Below, one piece after another: positions 33,143 through 46,000 of a stretch of 64,000 nucleotides of DNA. The notes under the pieces were generated by a model. The model searched no databases, was not told the DNA's origin, and worked only from the letters and a program-made list of their open reading frames with translations. Numbering within the stretch: the first letter of the stretch is position 1; every line of letters starts with the position of its first letter. The translations under genes were made by a program, and so were the position numbers. The stretch is from contig JAGVVL010000001.1 in the NCBI GenBank assembly GCA_018287875.1, positions 806,001 to 870,000 of the forward strand, read 5' to 3'. Source of the stretch: Nigrospora sphaerica. Its lineage: Eukaryota > Ascomycota > Sordariomycetes > Amphisphaeriales > Apiosporaceae.

Positions 33143-36074
33143 GAACCGCGGCACGGTCCCGGGGACTTGCTCTCCCGCCCGCCCGCCGGGCTTCCCGTCT
33201 CTGGGCGGCCGGACTTTGGGTGCGCGGGCGGGTTCGGTGCGGCGGTCTCTTTGGCAATGGTGGTATGAGGGACGACATACGACGACGTGGGTATCCGTAA
33301 TGAATCTTAATGGCTCTCGTGCCCTCTTTGGGGCCGAGAAGCACGCCATAATGCCTATTCCCCCACCTCCCCGTTCGTCCTCCATTTTCTGCTTTCGTGC
33401 GTGCCTCTGACCGCCGTGTCCGTCTGGCTGAGAAAAAAAAACATTGGTGCATGCTGCAACCTCCTTCACACCCGAATAGGCACCCAAGGAGTGGCAGGAG
33501 ATCTGCATGCATGTGTGTGTATCGGCGCTGTGCCTCGGCACGGCGCAGTGCCAGCCCTCTTTTCCCCTCAGCCCAGAAGCCAAGGAGACGGCCCCGGACT
33601 CGGCATCTCGCTTGTGTGGGCTGGCTAGCTGGGTATGATGAAGGGCCATGTTAGTACTTCCGCATCTCCCCTCCTTCCCCCGCTCTTCTCTTCACCTCGC
33701 CCTCTCACCGTGTGCGCGCTTGTGTGTTTGTGTATGTGTGCTGAAAGCCGAGCCACCGACGTTGTCGTTGGTGTTCCACGATAACCGGGCCGAACGCAAG
33801 CGGCAACTGTTCGCCAGAACTTCAGCGGCGAGGCATGCACGCCGTACGCACACTCCATACACAATCGAGGGAGGTATGCATGTATGTAAAGTAAAGCACT
33901 TCCCATGCAGGACTGATGCATCCATCTTGGCGCGTGCGATAGGGCGCCACCCGTGCGGAGGGAAAACTCCACAGGGCGTATTTTTGTTTCATTGGCGCAT
34001 GGCCCCAGTCGCGCCTGGCCCCGCGATGCTTACCGCAAGGGGAGATGTGAGTCGTTCTACTGTCCATGTATTCGGCATAGTAGAACCCCGCCCCACAGCA
34101 GAAGTAGGTGCGTAACGCCGCGGGCCATCCATCACTTTCGTCATGCCGCTTTGTCGTGGTGGTCGGGGTTTCCTGTTTCCGAGGTCATGCTCGGCTGTGG
34201 CCTTGCAACGTTGTGATGAGTTTTGGATGGATGGATGGGCGGATGAATGTGAGGGGTTGTCATGTGGAGCGTGCGGATGGCCGATCCGATGTGAATGTGT
34301 GCTTTCCCTCCCTCCCCCAAAAGACGGGACTGGCGAGAAACACGTGGGGCCACCGTATCAACTAGCGGAAATGCGTGTGCTCTGAGTTCCAAGCTTCCAG
34401 AACTGGCAACAATTAGCTGGTACTATCGGCTCCCGGGGTCTTGCTAGACGCCGTCCGCCCGCCGGCCGCTGGGAACCCCTCTCCATCCTCCCCTGGCTTT
34501 TTGAATAAATAAATGAAGAAACATGGGGCGGGCTGCGAGCGGATTTTCTGATCAAAGTATGAGAGATGCGGCGCCCCCAGCGTTTGGAAGTGGCCCCCCG
34601 CGTCCGCACGTGCAACGATACGGGATAACATGCAGGGTCGGGCCCTGGGTTGGATGGTGTGCCTTTTTCTTTCTCGATCAAGGTTCTTTCTGCGGCTCGA
34701 GGCTGACGTTGTGCCCACTGGATCGGGGCAACCAGTAGGTACCGAAGGTACATAATGTTCCCAGATCTGTCGGCCTGGCACATCCGAAGCGAAGTGGGCG
34801 ACGAAACGGGGCACTCCCTAGTTTTAAGCCTAACCTCTCCTTCTCTAACACACTCCTTAGTACTACATACGTACAGCCACGTTTGTATAGAAGGGAAAGC
34901 TTCCGAGAGAGGGAGACGGGGCAACAACTGCAAAGCATTTCCCCCTCCAACCCCACCTTGTGCGCCTCGGCAACATTCTTCTTGGCGAAAGCAATACGGG
35001 AAACGTTAGGGTCGCCTGTCATTACTACCGTGTACAAAATAGCCCTGCTTCTAAGCCCCCCCACCCCCTGCACGACGTCAATGATGGTCAACCCGTCCTC
35101 ACCGTCCCATTCCCGGGGGATATCGATGGGGACTGGACACCCTACGAGAGGGGGAGGGTGCACATCCATCCCCGGCTTCTGATGGCCTCGGCTTCTACCC
35201 CCCTCTCCTCCCACTATCCTTACCTAGGTGGGAAGCAGAGGGCCAGTGGAATGGCCGTGCCGCGTGGGCACTATGAGGACTCTACTCAGTATTGAAAAGA
35301 AAGAGAGAGGGGGAAGAGGAGTGGAACCGAACCAGTGGGCCCGGCCGCGAGGTACTTAGCAAAATGGCTTGTATCCCCGTATGGATGGCAGAGGTTGTGG
35401 CCGAATGCGGTTGTGAACTCGTAGGCGCTTCCATTCACTGGCCCGCCTCGACACGCACGCACAGGGGCCAACCACCCACTGCAGGGCCAACCGTTACAAA
35501 ACCAGCCCGGTCCAGGGAAATCCATGCCTGTTTCCGGAGTCAAGCCTGGGTAAAGGACCCTTTTCCGTGCCCGTGTAAAGTACCTTCCTCACTTTATTCG
35601 CATTGCAGGTAATGTGATTGTACTTACATTACTGCCTTATTGGTGGCCTGCCGACCTATAACTGAGTCCCCATCCCCACGTTTTCTCTCTCTCGTTCGGC
35701 AACCTTGTGCCGGGCACGTTTGACGTCCACTTGCAGCCTTTCTCTCCACCCCCTGCCATTTCGCCGCTGCGACGTCTACAGATTCTGCCGCCTCCTCCCC
35801 ACGACTTCGAGTCCGGCCTTTGCGCCGAACTCGCGTACTGAAGCAGGTCGTAGTCGGACGGTCGATGCTAACAAGTCGGGCCACCAACGTATGCGAGCTC
35901 TATTCTGAAAAGACGGACAAGAGACGACAAGGTACAGAGATATCATATCGGCGGCTGAAGACGCTCCAGCTCGCTCGCGTAGCCGCCGCTGACTTTCTCT
36001 GCCGACTACTCGCAAGTAGCCACCCGGGCCCGTAACAGCCGTCCCCGGCTGCGCCGAGTGCACCACCCCTCGAC
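33143..36074. other. Intergenic region GH20 to P450
   Basis: 2.9 kb between two + strand genes. Simple-sequence features include a GT-rich tract at about 33715-33742, a GGAT repeat near 34222-34235 and TACC/GGTA elements near 34733-34752 and 35220. From about 35,650 the sequence is C/T-rich and probably is the P450 leader. No gene is supported. Confidence 0.55.
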
Positions 36075-37866
36075 ATGGCTTTGATCGAGGACCTCTGGCG
36101 CCATGTCTCGGCCAAGGGGCTGTTCGTTTTCTTCGCCGTCAGCTTGGTGCTGTGGAGGATCCTGGTATCCGTCGACCAGCGGATGCGGCTCAACCGACTG
36201 CCCGGCGGCCGGGCCAAATTTGTCAAGACGACCCTGCCTTTCGGTAAGTCGGCGCGCCCCCCTCGCCACACGGGCCCGCGAAGTGACCTCGGGCCCCGGG
36301 TTCCCCGTCCTAACCCCTCGGTGATAGGTCTCGACGTCGCCCGGGACCAGGTCAATGCCACCATGAACCACAAGAACCTGGAGATGTGGCTCAAGCTGCT
36401 GGAGGATAAGCCCAACTACACGGGCGAGTTCAGCATTGTGGGCAGGCGACTGATCTTCACGGCCGACCCGGAGAACATCAAGGCCATCCTGGCCTCCCAG
36501 TTCAACGACTTCGGCAAGGGTGAGCCCTTCCACGAGGAGTGGTCCGAGTTCTTGGGCGACAGTATCTTCACCACCGACGGCGACCGCTGGCACGCCAGCC
36601 GCCAGCTCATCCGGCCCCAGTTCGTCAAGGAGCGCATCAGCGACCTCGACTGCTTCGAGTCGCACCTCGACACCTTCTTCAAGGCCCTGGCCCACGGCCA
36701 AGCTCTCGACGGCGAGGACCAGAAGGTCGACATGGAGGCCGGCAACGGCAAGGTGGTCGAGGTCAGCGACCTGCTCTTCCGCTACACGCTGGACGTGGCC
36801 ACCGATTTCCTGCTCGGCAAGGACGTCCAGTCGCTCACGTAAGTAAACCCACAGCCGCCTTTCGCTCCCGTCGCCGCCCCCGTCTGCCCCTGCCCCCTTT
36901 CCCCCAAGGACAAGAGAGGCGTCCCGCTGACACGGGACAAACAGGACGCCCCGCCAGCCCTTTGCCGACGCCTTCAACGAGGTGCAGCGCGTACAGAACA
37001 TCCGGGCCCGGGCGGGCCCCCTGCAGCGGTTCGTGCCGCTCGGCTCGTTCCGGCGCGGGCTGAAGCTGATCAACGAGCTGTGCAACACTTACATCGACCG
37101 GGCGCTGCGGCTGAGCCCCGAGGACCTGGCGTCCAAGACCAAGGCGGACCGGGGCTACACGTTCCTGCACGAGCTGGCGTCCTTCACGCGCGACCGCAAG
37201 GTGATCCGGGACCAGCTGGTGGCGGTGCTGCTGGCGGGGCGCGACACGACGGCGGCGACGCTCTCGTGGACGCTCTACGAGCTGGCCCGGCACCCCGAGT
37301 GCGTGCGGCGGCTGCGGGCCGAGATCCTGGCCCAGGTCGGGACGCGGCGCACGCCGACGTACGCCGACCTCAAGGGCATGAAGTACCTGCAGAACGTCAT
37401 GAACGAGACGCTGCGCCTCTACCCGGCCGTGCCCTTCAACTTGCGCCTCGCGCTGCGCGACTGCACGCTGCCGCGCGGCGGCGGGCCCGACGGCAGCGAG
37501 CCCGTCGCCGTCCTCAAGGACACGCCCATCGGCTACAGCACCCTCGTCATGCAGCGCCGCGCCGACCTCTACCCGCCCGCCTCGCCCGCCTTCGCCCCCG
37601 TTGACGTCTTCAGCCCCGACCGCTGGACCGCCTGGCAGCCGCGCCCCTGGCAGTACGTGCCCTTCAACGGCGGCCCGCGCATCTGCATTGGCCAGCAGTT
37701 CGCCCTCACCGAGATGGGCTACGTGCTCACCCGCCTCTTCCAGCGCTTCGAGCGCATCGAGAGCCACATGGCCCCCATCGACGGCGGCAACCCCACCCTC
37801 AAGGCCGAGATCGTCATCCAGCCCGGCGACGGCGTGCACGTCGCCTTCTTCGAGCCCGGGAAATGA
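36075..37866 (+). CDS. Cytochrome P450, CYP52-like
   Basis: Predicted 533 aa microsomal heme monooxygenase. Overall sequence resembles the CYP52 clan of fungal alkane/fatty-acid omega-hydroxylases; the actual substrate is unknown. Model: exons 36075-36243, 36328-36838 and 36945-37866, with introns of 84 and 106 nt. An N-terminal membrane anchor (GLFVFFAVSLVLWRILV) is followed by a basic/proline-containing segment. The I-helix oxygen-binding motif AGRDTTAATLSW starts at aa 324, the K-helix ETLRLYP gives Glu381/Arg384, and the heme loop FNGGPRICIGQQFA places the thiolate ligand at Cys474. The helix-C sequence DGDRWHASRQLIRPQF and FGKGEPFHEEW are typical of CYP52-type enzymes. The first intron is stop-free and a multiple of three. 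No reductase, transporter or biosynthetic partner lies nearby, so it is not evidently part of a cluster. Confidence 0.94.
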
Positions 37867-40800
37867 AGGAGGAGGAGAACCAGGGGGGGAAGGGGGAATG
37901 TTTGGCTCTGGTGTTCGTGGGAAATAGTGGCACATTGTCCAGCTCTCGGGCGTACCTCGCCCGAAACCGAGCGAGCCGGACCTGCGAGGAAGCCCCGATA
38001 TACCTCCTTATTTGGGGGACGGAGCTCCCTTTCCTTCGTACTTGAGTAACTACGTAGTTGAAGCGTAGGTCAATCACATGGCGTGTATTTACAGGCCTCT
38101 CTTTGCACAACGAGGGACGACCACCAACTACAACCCCGGCCTCCTGTGCTCGTTAGCATCGAGGGGTCCATTTTCACCATTGAGTTGCAGCCCGCCACCT
38201 TCTACTCGCCCTTTTTGTCAGGAGATTACGACTACAGGAAAGCCAGGCAAAGCTTGGTTCAGCCCGGCGGCCGCTTCGGTACATTTTACCCCGAGTCAAT
38301 TCACCGGGGGCCCTGTCCCCGGCGTTCCACGTCTCGGGTTCTCAAGAGGGACTATCCGCTCAAGCGAATGGAAGGTTCATGGCAACAACACGCCGTTGAC
38401 GCCCTTGGATATTCTGGGCCGCAGGCATGTTACGCTGACGAAGCCAGCGGGTTCCCTCCCTGGCCGAGATGCCTGGGTAATCTTGTTAGACCCCATCGTG
38501 CTGGGGATAGAGCAATGCAATATTGCTCAACGAGCAAATCCCCAGCAAGCGCAGGTCATCATCTTGCGTTTGATTAGTTGCGTCTTTGCCCTTTGTACAC
38601 CCGGCTTATTGCGACCACTTCTTGACAAAGGTTCTTCCAATTTTTCCCACGCCCTTCGCTACACCCCTTCGCCACACAGGTGAAAATCCCCTCCCACTCC
38701 CAGCAGGTGGTACATATTCCGGTAAGCCGGTCGTGTGAACGGCCCCCAGACCCCTGCCGGCGCGAGCGGCGTCGTGCTGGTCATTGGGCCATTCCCGCCA
38801 AAAGGGGGGAGGGAATCCCGAGAGGGTGGTGGTTTTCGGTCCCGTATTCTGCGGGGCCCCGGCCGGATCCGCACGGCCCCCTGTCCCGTTCCTTTCCTCT
38901 CCCGGGAGAGGCCCGCATCGCGGCGAACGGGCGCCGTGGGCGACTCGAGTCTCGCTTCCGTAGTCGTAGGTAGCATCGCGAGCCGACCCTCGGCCGGATC
39001 CTTCTTCCCGCCTCCCCAAGAATCCCCGGGGAGGCCCCCAATCCCCACCGTCACGGCCTCGCAACAAGCTGACCGGTCCATCCCGGGATGGGCGCCAGCA
39101 AACCGTGCTGATTGGGAGCCCCCTTTCTCCTTCTCATCGCACCGTCCAGGGCCCGCGGGCAAACATGTAGCGCAGAACCGCGGTACTCGCCGGGCACCGG
39201 CCGGCTGGGCAAGGGCGGGGCCGTCGGACGGTCCGAGGCCCAGGCCCAGGCTCAGACGCAGTGACCGGCCTACCCGTAGGCGGGTTTGACGTGGCAATCT
39301 GTAGGGTTCCGGAAGGGGGACCTCGGGGGTCGGGACGACAAATGGCGTCCAATGAATCGATGGGCCCGGTCAGAAAACACGCCATCCGGGCGTCTTTCTC
39401 GGACGGACCCCCAGCACGGAACCTGCCCGCCCCTTCTCCTTCCTCCTCCTTTTCGGCCGGAAGCTGACAGCGGGGGGAGGCTCGCTAACGCCTTCCGACG
39501 GACGGGCCGATGACGGGCACCGAACGCACGAAGCACCGAGAAAAACTGGCCCCGCGCGCCGTCAGATCCCCCGGGCTCAGATGGGGGAAGGGGTCTTCCC
39601 CTTACCCCCACCCCCCCGCTCCTCCCAACCTTAGTATCCAACGGTCCCAAGCTCTTCCCGGAGGGCCCCCGGCCGTCTGTCGCGCGTGAGCCCGCTCCTG
39701 ATGCGCGTAGACGAAGGGGGAGGCAAGGCAGCCGGCCGCGAGATGCCGCGTGACCCCCCGTGTGCCCGTCGAGTCACATACCGCGTCAGCGATCACAGGA
39801 CCTGGCCCCGCCTCCTCTCCCCCCCCCTTTTTCTTTCCATCCCCCCTTCCGGGCAAGCGCGCGCTTCCTCTCTCTCGAGTCAGGCCGCGCGAGCGAGTCA
39901 GGGCCGAAACGGGACGAGATGGCCCGCCCTCCCCGTCGAACCAAAGCAGGAAGTGACGCTGGGCCGGATCGGGAAACTCTTCGTCGTCATTTGTCGGTCG
40001 TCGGGGAGGAAAATTCGGCGCACCCGGGATGCCGGTCCAGATCCCCCCCCCCCAAAAACCCTATCTCGCCGGGGCGGGTTCTTCTTGTCTCCCCCATCCC
40101 TAAAACCCCCACGCCGTCGATCGATCCCGGAGCCCCAAGCCGACCCAAACGCTATCACTTCGGCGACCAGGAACGCCGCATGCCATCGAGGGAAGAAGGT
40201 GGAAAGAGCGGGGGTAATGAGGACGTTTTCTTTTGTCCCATCCTTCCCGGCCCGATCCTCTGCTTCCTCAGCTGGCATTGGCGTGCCGCCACCCGATGAT
40301 GGGCTAACATCTACCACCCGCCCCCAGCCCCGGCCCCATGTCTAAGAGTTTTTCTGAGACAGAGCTGGGTCACTGAGCGTCATCGGCCGTTGTTAGTTTC
40401 GGATATGATGTTGGCCATCCCCCAAGTCCTTTCCACCGCTGCTCCGCGCCCGTGTCCCGCGTCGTCCGAGCCGCGTCCCCAGAGACTACTTGGCCATGTG
40501 GGCTGTCACACGGGGTAAGCCAAGGTCAGCTCCCTCGAGTAGAGGGCGCGATGATTTGCTTTTTTGCCTGCGTGCCCCACGCCCAGTATTGCCCTCGACA
40601 CCCAGTGGCTGCCCAGCACGGCAGAGTGCGTGCACGCGCCGGGTGACCTAGTGAGCTCGTCCAATACACGGCTAGGGGAGCATGAAGAATGGGAATAACA
40701 AACGAACACATATGAATTCGTCGTCTAAATAAACTGTTGGGTCAAGTGATCAAAACGCCTACGTACATGATACGGAGGGCCCAGCGGGCCGATCCCTTTC

Positions 40801-41446
40801 CCTCCTCAGAGTCAGGTCTCCCGTGCACCAGAACTCCAATCCGTGCCGACCTGTCAATGATGGTACAATAGTCATAATTGTAAAACGCCTGTGGGGCCAT
40901 GCCGGGCCGAATGATGACAATGATGCTGGGCCGAAGTCTCGCAGCCCGCGGACTGCGAGGGCGTCCGAACGCCCAAATGCTGGGTGAGTCGTGCCAAAGC
41001 GACGCTGGTATATATGGGTTCTTCTTTCTCGTCCTTTTCCTGCAACCCCAAAATGCGCGTCTCTGGTTTCATGCGCCGTCCCATGATTGGTATAGAAACA
41101 CAAGGTGAATGGATATAAATTCGCGCTCGTCTGGCGCTCGCGTTCTGGGCAGCCGTTGTCCAGGCGGGGTGCCCAGATGTCGGTGTACGGGGCGGCGAAA
41201 CTGCCATCGAACCGAAGTGGTGAGGCGTCTTGTCGGTTGATGTCATGATGCCGCCGGCTCCGGCGCGCGACATGGAATGCTACCCTCGGGCACCTTCGGC
41301 GTGCCATAGCTAGTCGGCGCTCTGTGCTTTGGTCGCAGGGGCTTCGAGAGCGCTTCAAGATCAGGCTGCACAAATGGTCCGGCTCGCCTCGCCTTTACTG
41401 ATGGATAGATAGGTGGTGTGTGAGAGTGGGTGGTGTGCCGGTTCGA
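37867..41446. other. Intergenic region P450 to SCOC gene
   Basis: 3.6 kb between convergent genes. The block at about 38,700-40,330 is unusually GC-rich with several C-runs (for example at 40043-40053) and frames open on both strands in several phases because stops are rare. None carries a recognisable motif. A frame of 201 codons from an ATG at 38078 also lacks any family resemblance. No gene is supported. Confidence 0.5.
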
Positions 41447-41957
41447 TCATTTCCTGCCTCGGCTACCGGTGGCGGTAATCTTGCTCGTGCTCATGAGGTC
41501 GCCAATGTACTTTTGGAGGAACTTGTTGTTGCTGTCGAGCTTGTCGTGTTCCTCCTTGACGGCCTCTATCCGGTTGAAGAGCAGCAGAAGAGATTCTTGC
41601 AGTGCTCGTGCGTGCCTAGCAGCATCGATTAGCATATATTAGACCAGCGAGGCGGGTGTGTGGCGTAGCTTACCTGTGCAGTTCCTCGCGTGCTTCCCGG
41701 CCCATCTTGTCAAGGTCCTCGCTATTCCTCCGGGGGCTCATGGCTCGGACATCGTCAGCCTCGAGGTGTATGGGCACGGGGCCAACTTCCGACGAGCCCT
41801 GGGGCACGATCAGAGTGCCACTGCTCTTACGGCTCGGGAGCCTAGGGCGCGTAGGAACAGGCGCGAGAATTTCGTGACTCTCCACCGACGAGCACGACGA
41901 GGAGTCGGCTCTCTCCGGCCGCGGGGGCTTCGCTGTTGACAGTGCGTCTTCGCTCAT
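41447..41957 (-). CDS. Short coiled-coil (SCOC/Slo1, DUF2205) protein
   Basis: Predicted 150 aa protein of the SCOC family, whose yeast member Slo1 binds the Arl3 GTPase and whose human member acts in Golgi and autophagy regulation. Model on the minus strand: exons 41674-41957 and 41447-41615, with a 58 nt intron. The first 90 residues are Ser/Pro-rich and probably disordered (MSEDALSTAKPPRPERADSS). The C-terminal coiled coil is created at the splice (EELHR-HARALQESLLLLFNR) and continues IEAVKEEHDKLDSNNKFLQK, YIGDLMSTSKI. The LxxxNKFLQxYIGDLM block is the family signature. The start is the first ATG of the open frame compatible with the pyrimidine-rich leader, and it is followed by acidic residues as in homologs. 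The domain is complete. Confidence 0.88.
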
Positions 41958-42976
41958 CTTGCGTCCGGGGGTTGAGAAGACGAAAGTTGGGTGTGAGTGG
42001 TGATTCAGGATAGTCGACGGTCGTTCCGAGTCGTTGCGGCGTATCTCGTGACTTTGCTCGGTGTTGCGTCGGCGCCGCAATCTGTCGGGGTGTGGGTGCG
42101 GAGTATGGACGGCAGCTACTCGCGGTCTAGGACTGAACAGTGTTCTGGTGTGGCGGTGGAGGTGGGAAGGACAACGGTGGCAGTGGGAGAAGGAGGTTGC
42201 GGTGTGTTGAGAGTCCAGGCTGATGGTGATTTGGAGAGAAGTGATGGGGGTGTATGGGGGAAAAAGAAAAAAGGGTATGGGTGTGGTTGAACGGGTGGGA
42301 TGGGCAAGTGAAGGATGGATCGTGGAACAGGAGGTGTGGTACGTGTGGTGCGAATGTGGGCGTGCTGGGTTCAAGGTCCAGCGTGGTTGGCAGCAAAGCC
42401 GGGGTCGGGGCCGTAGCAGGAGGCAGGAGCACGAGCACGGGCGGTACGTAGCGTAGGTAGCGTAGCGTCCAGCTGTGCGGGTGGGCGGGCAGGCGGGCGA
42501 GCGAACACGCGCGCGCGGGCTTGCCGAACTGAGCTGACGAGCTGAGCGGGCGAGTGGGCAAGCGGGCAAGCTTGCGTCTGGCTGCCCTGCTATGCTGTGC
42601 TGTGCTGTGCGCTGGTTCCGACGCTGTGCGCTGCGTCCCGAAGCAGAGAAGCCAGCGAGTGAGCCGGTAGGGCAAAGAGACGGCGGAGGAAGAAAAAAAA
42701 TTTAAAAAAAAAGAGCGGCCCGTCTACTTGGGCACCTCCCCTCTGCAGAAAAGCTCGGTGCCAACTAAAAAGAGCGGCAGACAAGATAGGTTACAATCTA
42801 GCCAGCTGGAGCTTTAGGAGCGAGGGATGGGAAAACGAGAGATCAAGCGGGTGGGTTGACGGCGGATGGCGCTGGCTTCCCTTGGCCTAGTAGGTATCTG
42901 GTCCGGGGCCACAGGGGATTGGGCGCCTGTCGGGTCGAGCTGGCAGGCCGCTCCGTGGAGTTGCTGCGGATGGGCG

Positions 42977-43029
42977 CCCTCTCTCTCTCTCTCTCTTTTT
43001 TTTTTTTCTTCTTTTCTTTCTCTCTCTTG
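42977..43029 (+). repeat. Polypyrimidine (CT)n-T12 tract
   Basis: An almost uninterrupted C/T stretch: CT dinucleotides followed by about twelve T and mixed TC. It lies about 1 kb upstream of the SCOC start on the opposite strand. Confidence 0.75.
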
Positions 43030-46000
43030 CGCTCTCTGGGGCTGTCTGCTGCAGCTCCGGGGGGTATCTCCTACGCCTCGGCCTTGGTCACGGCATCCAC
43101 TCACAACCTCGTGCTGGCTGACGACGAGGAAATTGTAGTGGTGGTGGGGGGAACAACAGTCGGCGGCGTGCAGTCTCCGCAGAAAGTCGGTCTGCGGGTG
43201 TGCTTGCTCACGAAGGGGGACGGGCGGCTAGGGGACGGGCAGATGGTGATAAACGATTTAAAAAGGGAGGGAGAGCCGAGGAGGGGATACTCGGAAGGGG
43301 CAAGAAGGGGTTCAATCAGGTTGCCAACTTACCCAGGCATGCTAGTCGTGGGCACCGCACTCATTCGCCGCCGGGGAGGGTCCTGGGCCTGTATGCTGCT
43401 GAGCAATTTTTGGGGCGGGCGGGCCTTCTGTGCTCAAGTCGACTGTCGTAGTGATCGTCACTCAAGCCGCCAGGACGGAGGGGGGCAACTGTTTGGGACG
43501 CGCCCGGACGACGGCTGTTGTTGGACCGAGAGTCTGCCTGGCCCCCCCCTCGTGGGTCCTGCTCCTCTACGAGTGCTGATCAGCGGTATGGCAGAAGACT
43601 CTCACGGCTTCCATCATTTCGCCCCCCAGCCTTTTGCCGTCCATGTCCCGTTCCCATGACGGCCCCGGCGAGAAATTGTGCCTGGGCAGCCGTGGCAAGC
43701 CCAAGGATCCCGTGCTGCCCATGCTGCCCGCCCTCGACGCTACCTAGCTTACCGGCGCCGGCGCCGTCTAACCAGCCAAGGGGGGAGCCCTCGCGAGCCC
43801 TCATGAGCCTGCCTTTAACTGCCTCTGTTCCTAGTCCCTCCCAGGCCAGCCGCTAGGTTAGGCACAGGCGCCGTCTTCCCGGGACCCTTTTTCCCTCTGC
43901 TAGGTTCTTGCCTATTTGGGCAGGCTCAGTTGCGATCCAGGGCGACCCGTTGGTCCAGCGAGCCGCGGTGCGGTCGTCTTGGTGGCACACGACCGAGGCA
44001 GGCGAGGCAGGGACCTCAGGCCGAACGGTGGGGGATGAACATTTGCTCGCCTCGACTTGGGACGGAGGGCAGGGCAGCCAAGGGCAGGGCTATGTGTGCG
44101 TGTTGGAATGGGAAGGACATGGGATCCCGTTCATCCTCACCTACCCGTCACATTCCCCCTCCCCTCCCCTCCCGGCGTCGGCCAAGGGGACCTTACCCAT
44201 CTCCAACACAGGGCGAAACGGACGCTGCCAATTCCAGTGCCTGTTGGCTAGGCAGTCCGTCCGTTTGTACCCGTGGCCCGATAGCTGCTGGTGGTACACC
44301 GGTACGCCGGTACGAGCAGGCGCACTCACGCCTCTATGTCAAGTCATGTACCCAGAGGGGGGGGGTTTGCAGAGATTGATTACAGATCCGCGCGCGCGCT
44401 TGTGACGCCATGCTCTCGTCCTTCTCCATTGGCAAGGGCCCCTGTCGGCCGATGGGGCGCCAACGGAAATGCTGCATGCTGGTTGGAACCCTGAGCTTTT
44501 ACTCTTATGGGGAATGAGGATGAATGTGAGGGACATGGGATTTCCCCTTCATCGCGAATGCCCGTACGGGCTTGGCAGTGGTCGTGTTGACCAATCTAGG
44601 AAGAGACATTAGGCGGGTTCTTTTTTTCACCACCAGAACGGCAAGTTCTTGCCGGCGCGCTGCGAAAAGGGCACCGGCGTGCGCGTGCCGGCGCGCTGCC
44701 TCACCTTGACCAACTGGGCAAGAGATTGCCGCCATGTTGGGCGGTACACAGCGCGCCATCATGATGTAAATAAGTTCCATCGTCCCACTGCCCGCCGGCG
44801 ACGTGGGCGACAACGCTGCCTGCTTCGCGCACGCACGAACCGATAATGCGATGGGCGGCTGGGCCGGACTGCGCCGGCTTCGACCGAACACGACGTGGCC
44901 GCGATCCATGACTGTTCTCATTGCGGGCGTGTAAACATATCGGCCTTCCGCCTGAGCAGCAAATAGAAGCAAGCGGCTGAAGGAAGCGCCATTATAGGCG
45001 CCATGTTGCACCTTGCATATTGGAGGTTGTACAATGTATCCTTATCCGCCGACGGCCATCCGAGCATGCAGCGTACAGTACTATTCGTAGCAACCATGCC
45101 CGGCCCATTTAGAGAAAGGGGGAGAGGGGCCGCACCGACAAGGGCCCCCATGGCATTCTGCCCCCCCAGTCTCTTCTCTCGTAGCCATTTTCCCATTCCC
45201 TCACCCTCTGCCTCTTATTATTGAAACATCGATGGCAGGCTGGTTAGGGACTAGTCGCGATCGAATAGGAACAGAGGGAAAAAACCGCACCCCAAGTGAG
45301 GGGTGCTAGGCGGGAAGGGCAAAAACAGAAACCAACCCCCCCCCCTCGGGGCCAGCAGTGTCGCCTCGGCCGCCACCACGACGACGACGCCACCACCACC
45401 TTGTCATTCGCCATCCATGATTTTCCCGTCTCGGCTCGACCCTTGCGCGCGCAGAGGACCCCTAAAAACCTAGCTGCTGCAGTGCAGTTGCAATCAGAAT
45501 GACCGCAACTGCCATAAGAGGGCCCGGACGCAGTGGCTATCGCTGGCAGTGTTTCGGCAGCTCAGGTCGCGAAGCAACTCTCATCGCCTCAAACGACGCA
45601 GCAAGCAGAGCTTGGAGGGAAAGGCAGTGCCCAAGGATGGCACGACCTGATACAGCAGGATGAACCCACCCTCTCTGGGTAGAGCGGATATAAGCGGCGC
45701 GATGATGTCACGATCAGCAAGCATTGATTGTGCCGGTCAGGCGGGTGTTTTGGGTATGTAGTGCGTGTGCGTGTGCACGCACAACTCGGTCACAGCTGCG
45801 TCGGCCCAAGCCGTCCTACCCTCTCTTTGCCGCTGATTTGAAGCTCTCTCCCGCTCCCAGAGGCCCCCATCGCACATGGAATTGCCCGCCTCCCCCGTCT
45901 CAAGTCGAGCAAGCAAATGTCCCGAGCGGGAGGCCCTGCCCATGACGTCCCGCCGGCAAAAACACATGCACACGCACGCACATAAACTTTCGCATGCGAC

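Noticed and set aside
31249..37866. GH20 and P450 as part of a metabolite cluster
   Set aside because: No synthase, transporter or pathway regulator lies nearby, and the two genes are separated by 2.9 kb of non-coding DNA.
36006..37935. Two frames of about 360 codons on - strand across the P450
   Set aside because: Both are antisense to the P450 exons and have composition mirrored from them, with no motif of their own.
38078..38683. 201-codon ATG frame downstream of the P450
   Set aside because: No recognisable family, strongly overlapping frames in other phases, and low-complexity composition.
39686..40345. 219-codon Arg/Pro-rich frame
   Set aside because: Lies in the GC-extreme block where several phases on both strands are open; no motif.
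41430..41465. GGTTCGATC-like sequence suggesting a second tRNA
   Set aside because: No acceptor, D or anticodon arms can be paired around it, and it lies at the SCOC stop codon.
42856..43659. 267-codon frame upstream of the SCOC gene
   Set aside because: It begins without an ATG, translates the polypyrimidine tract and shows no domain.
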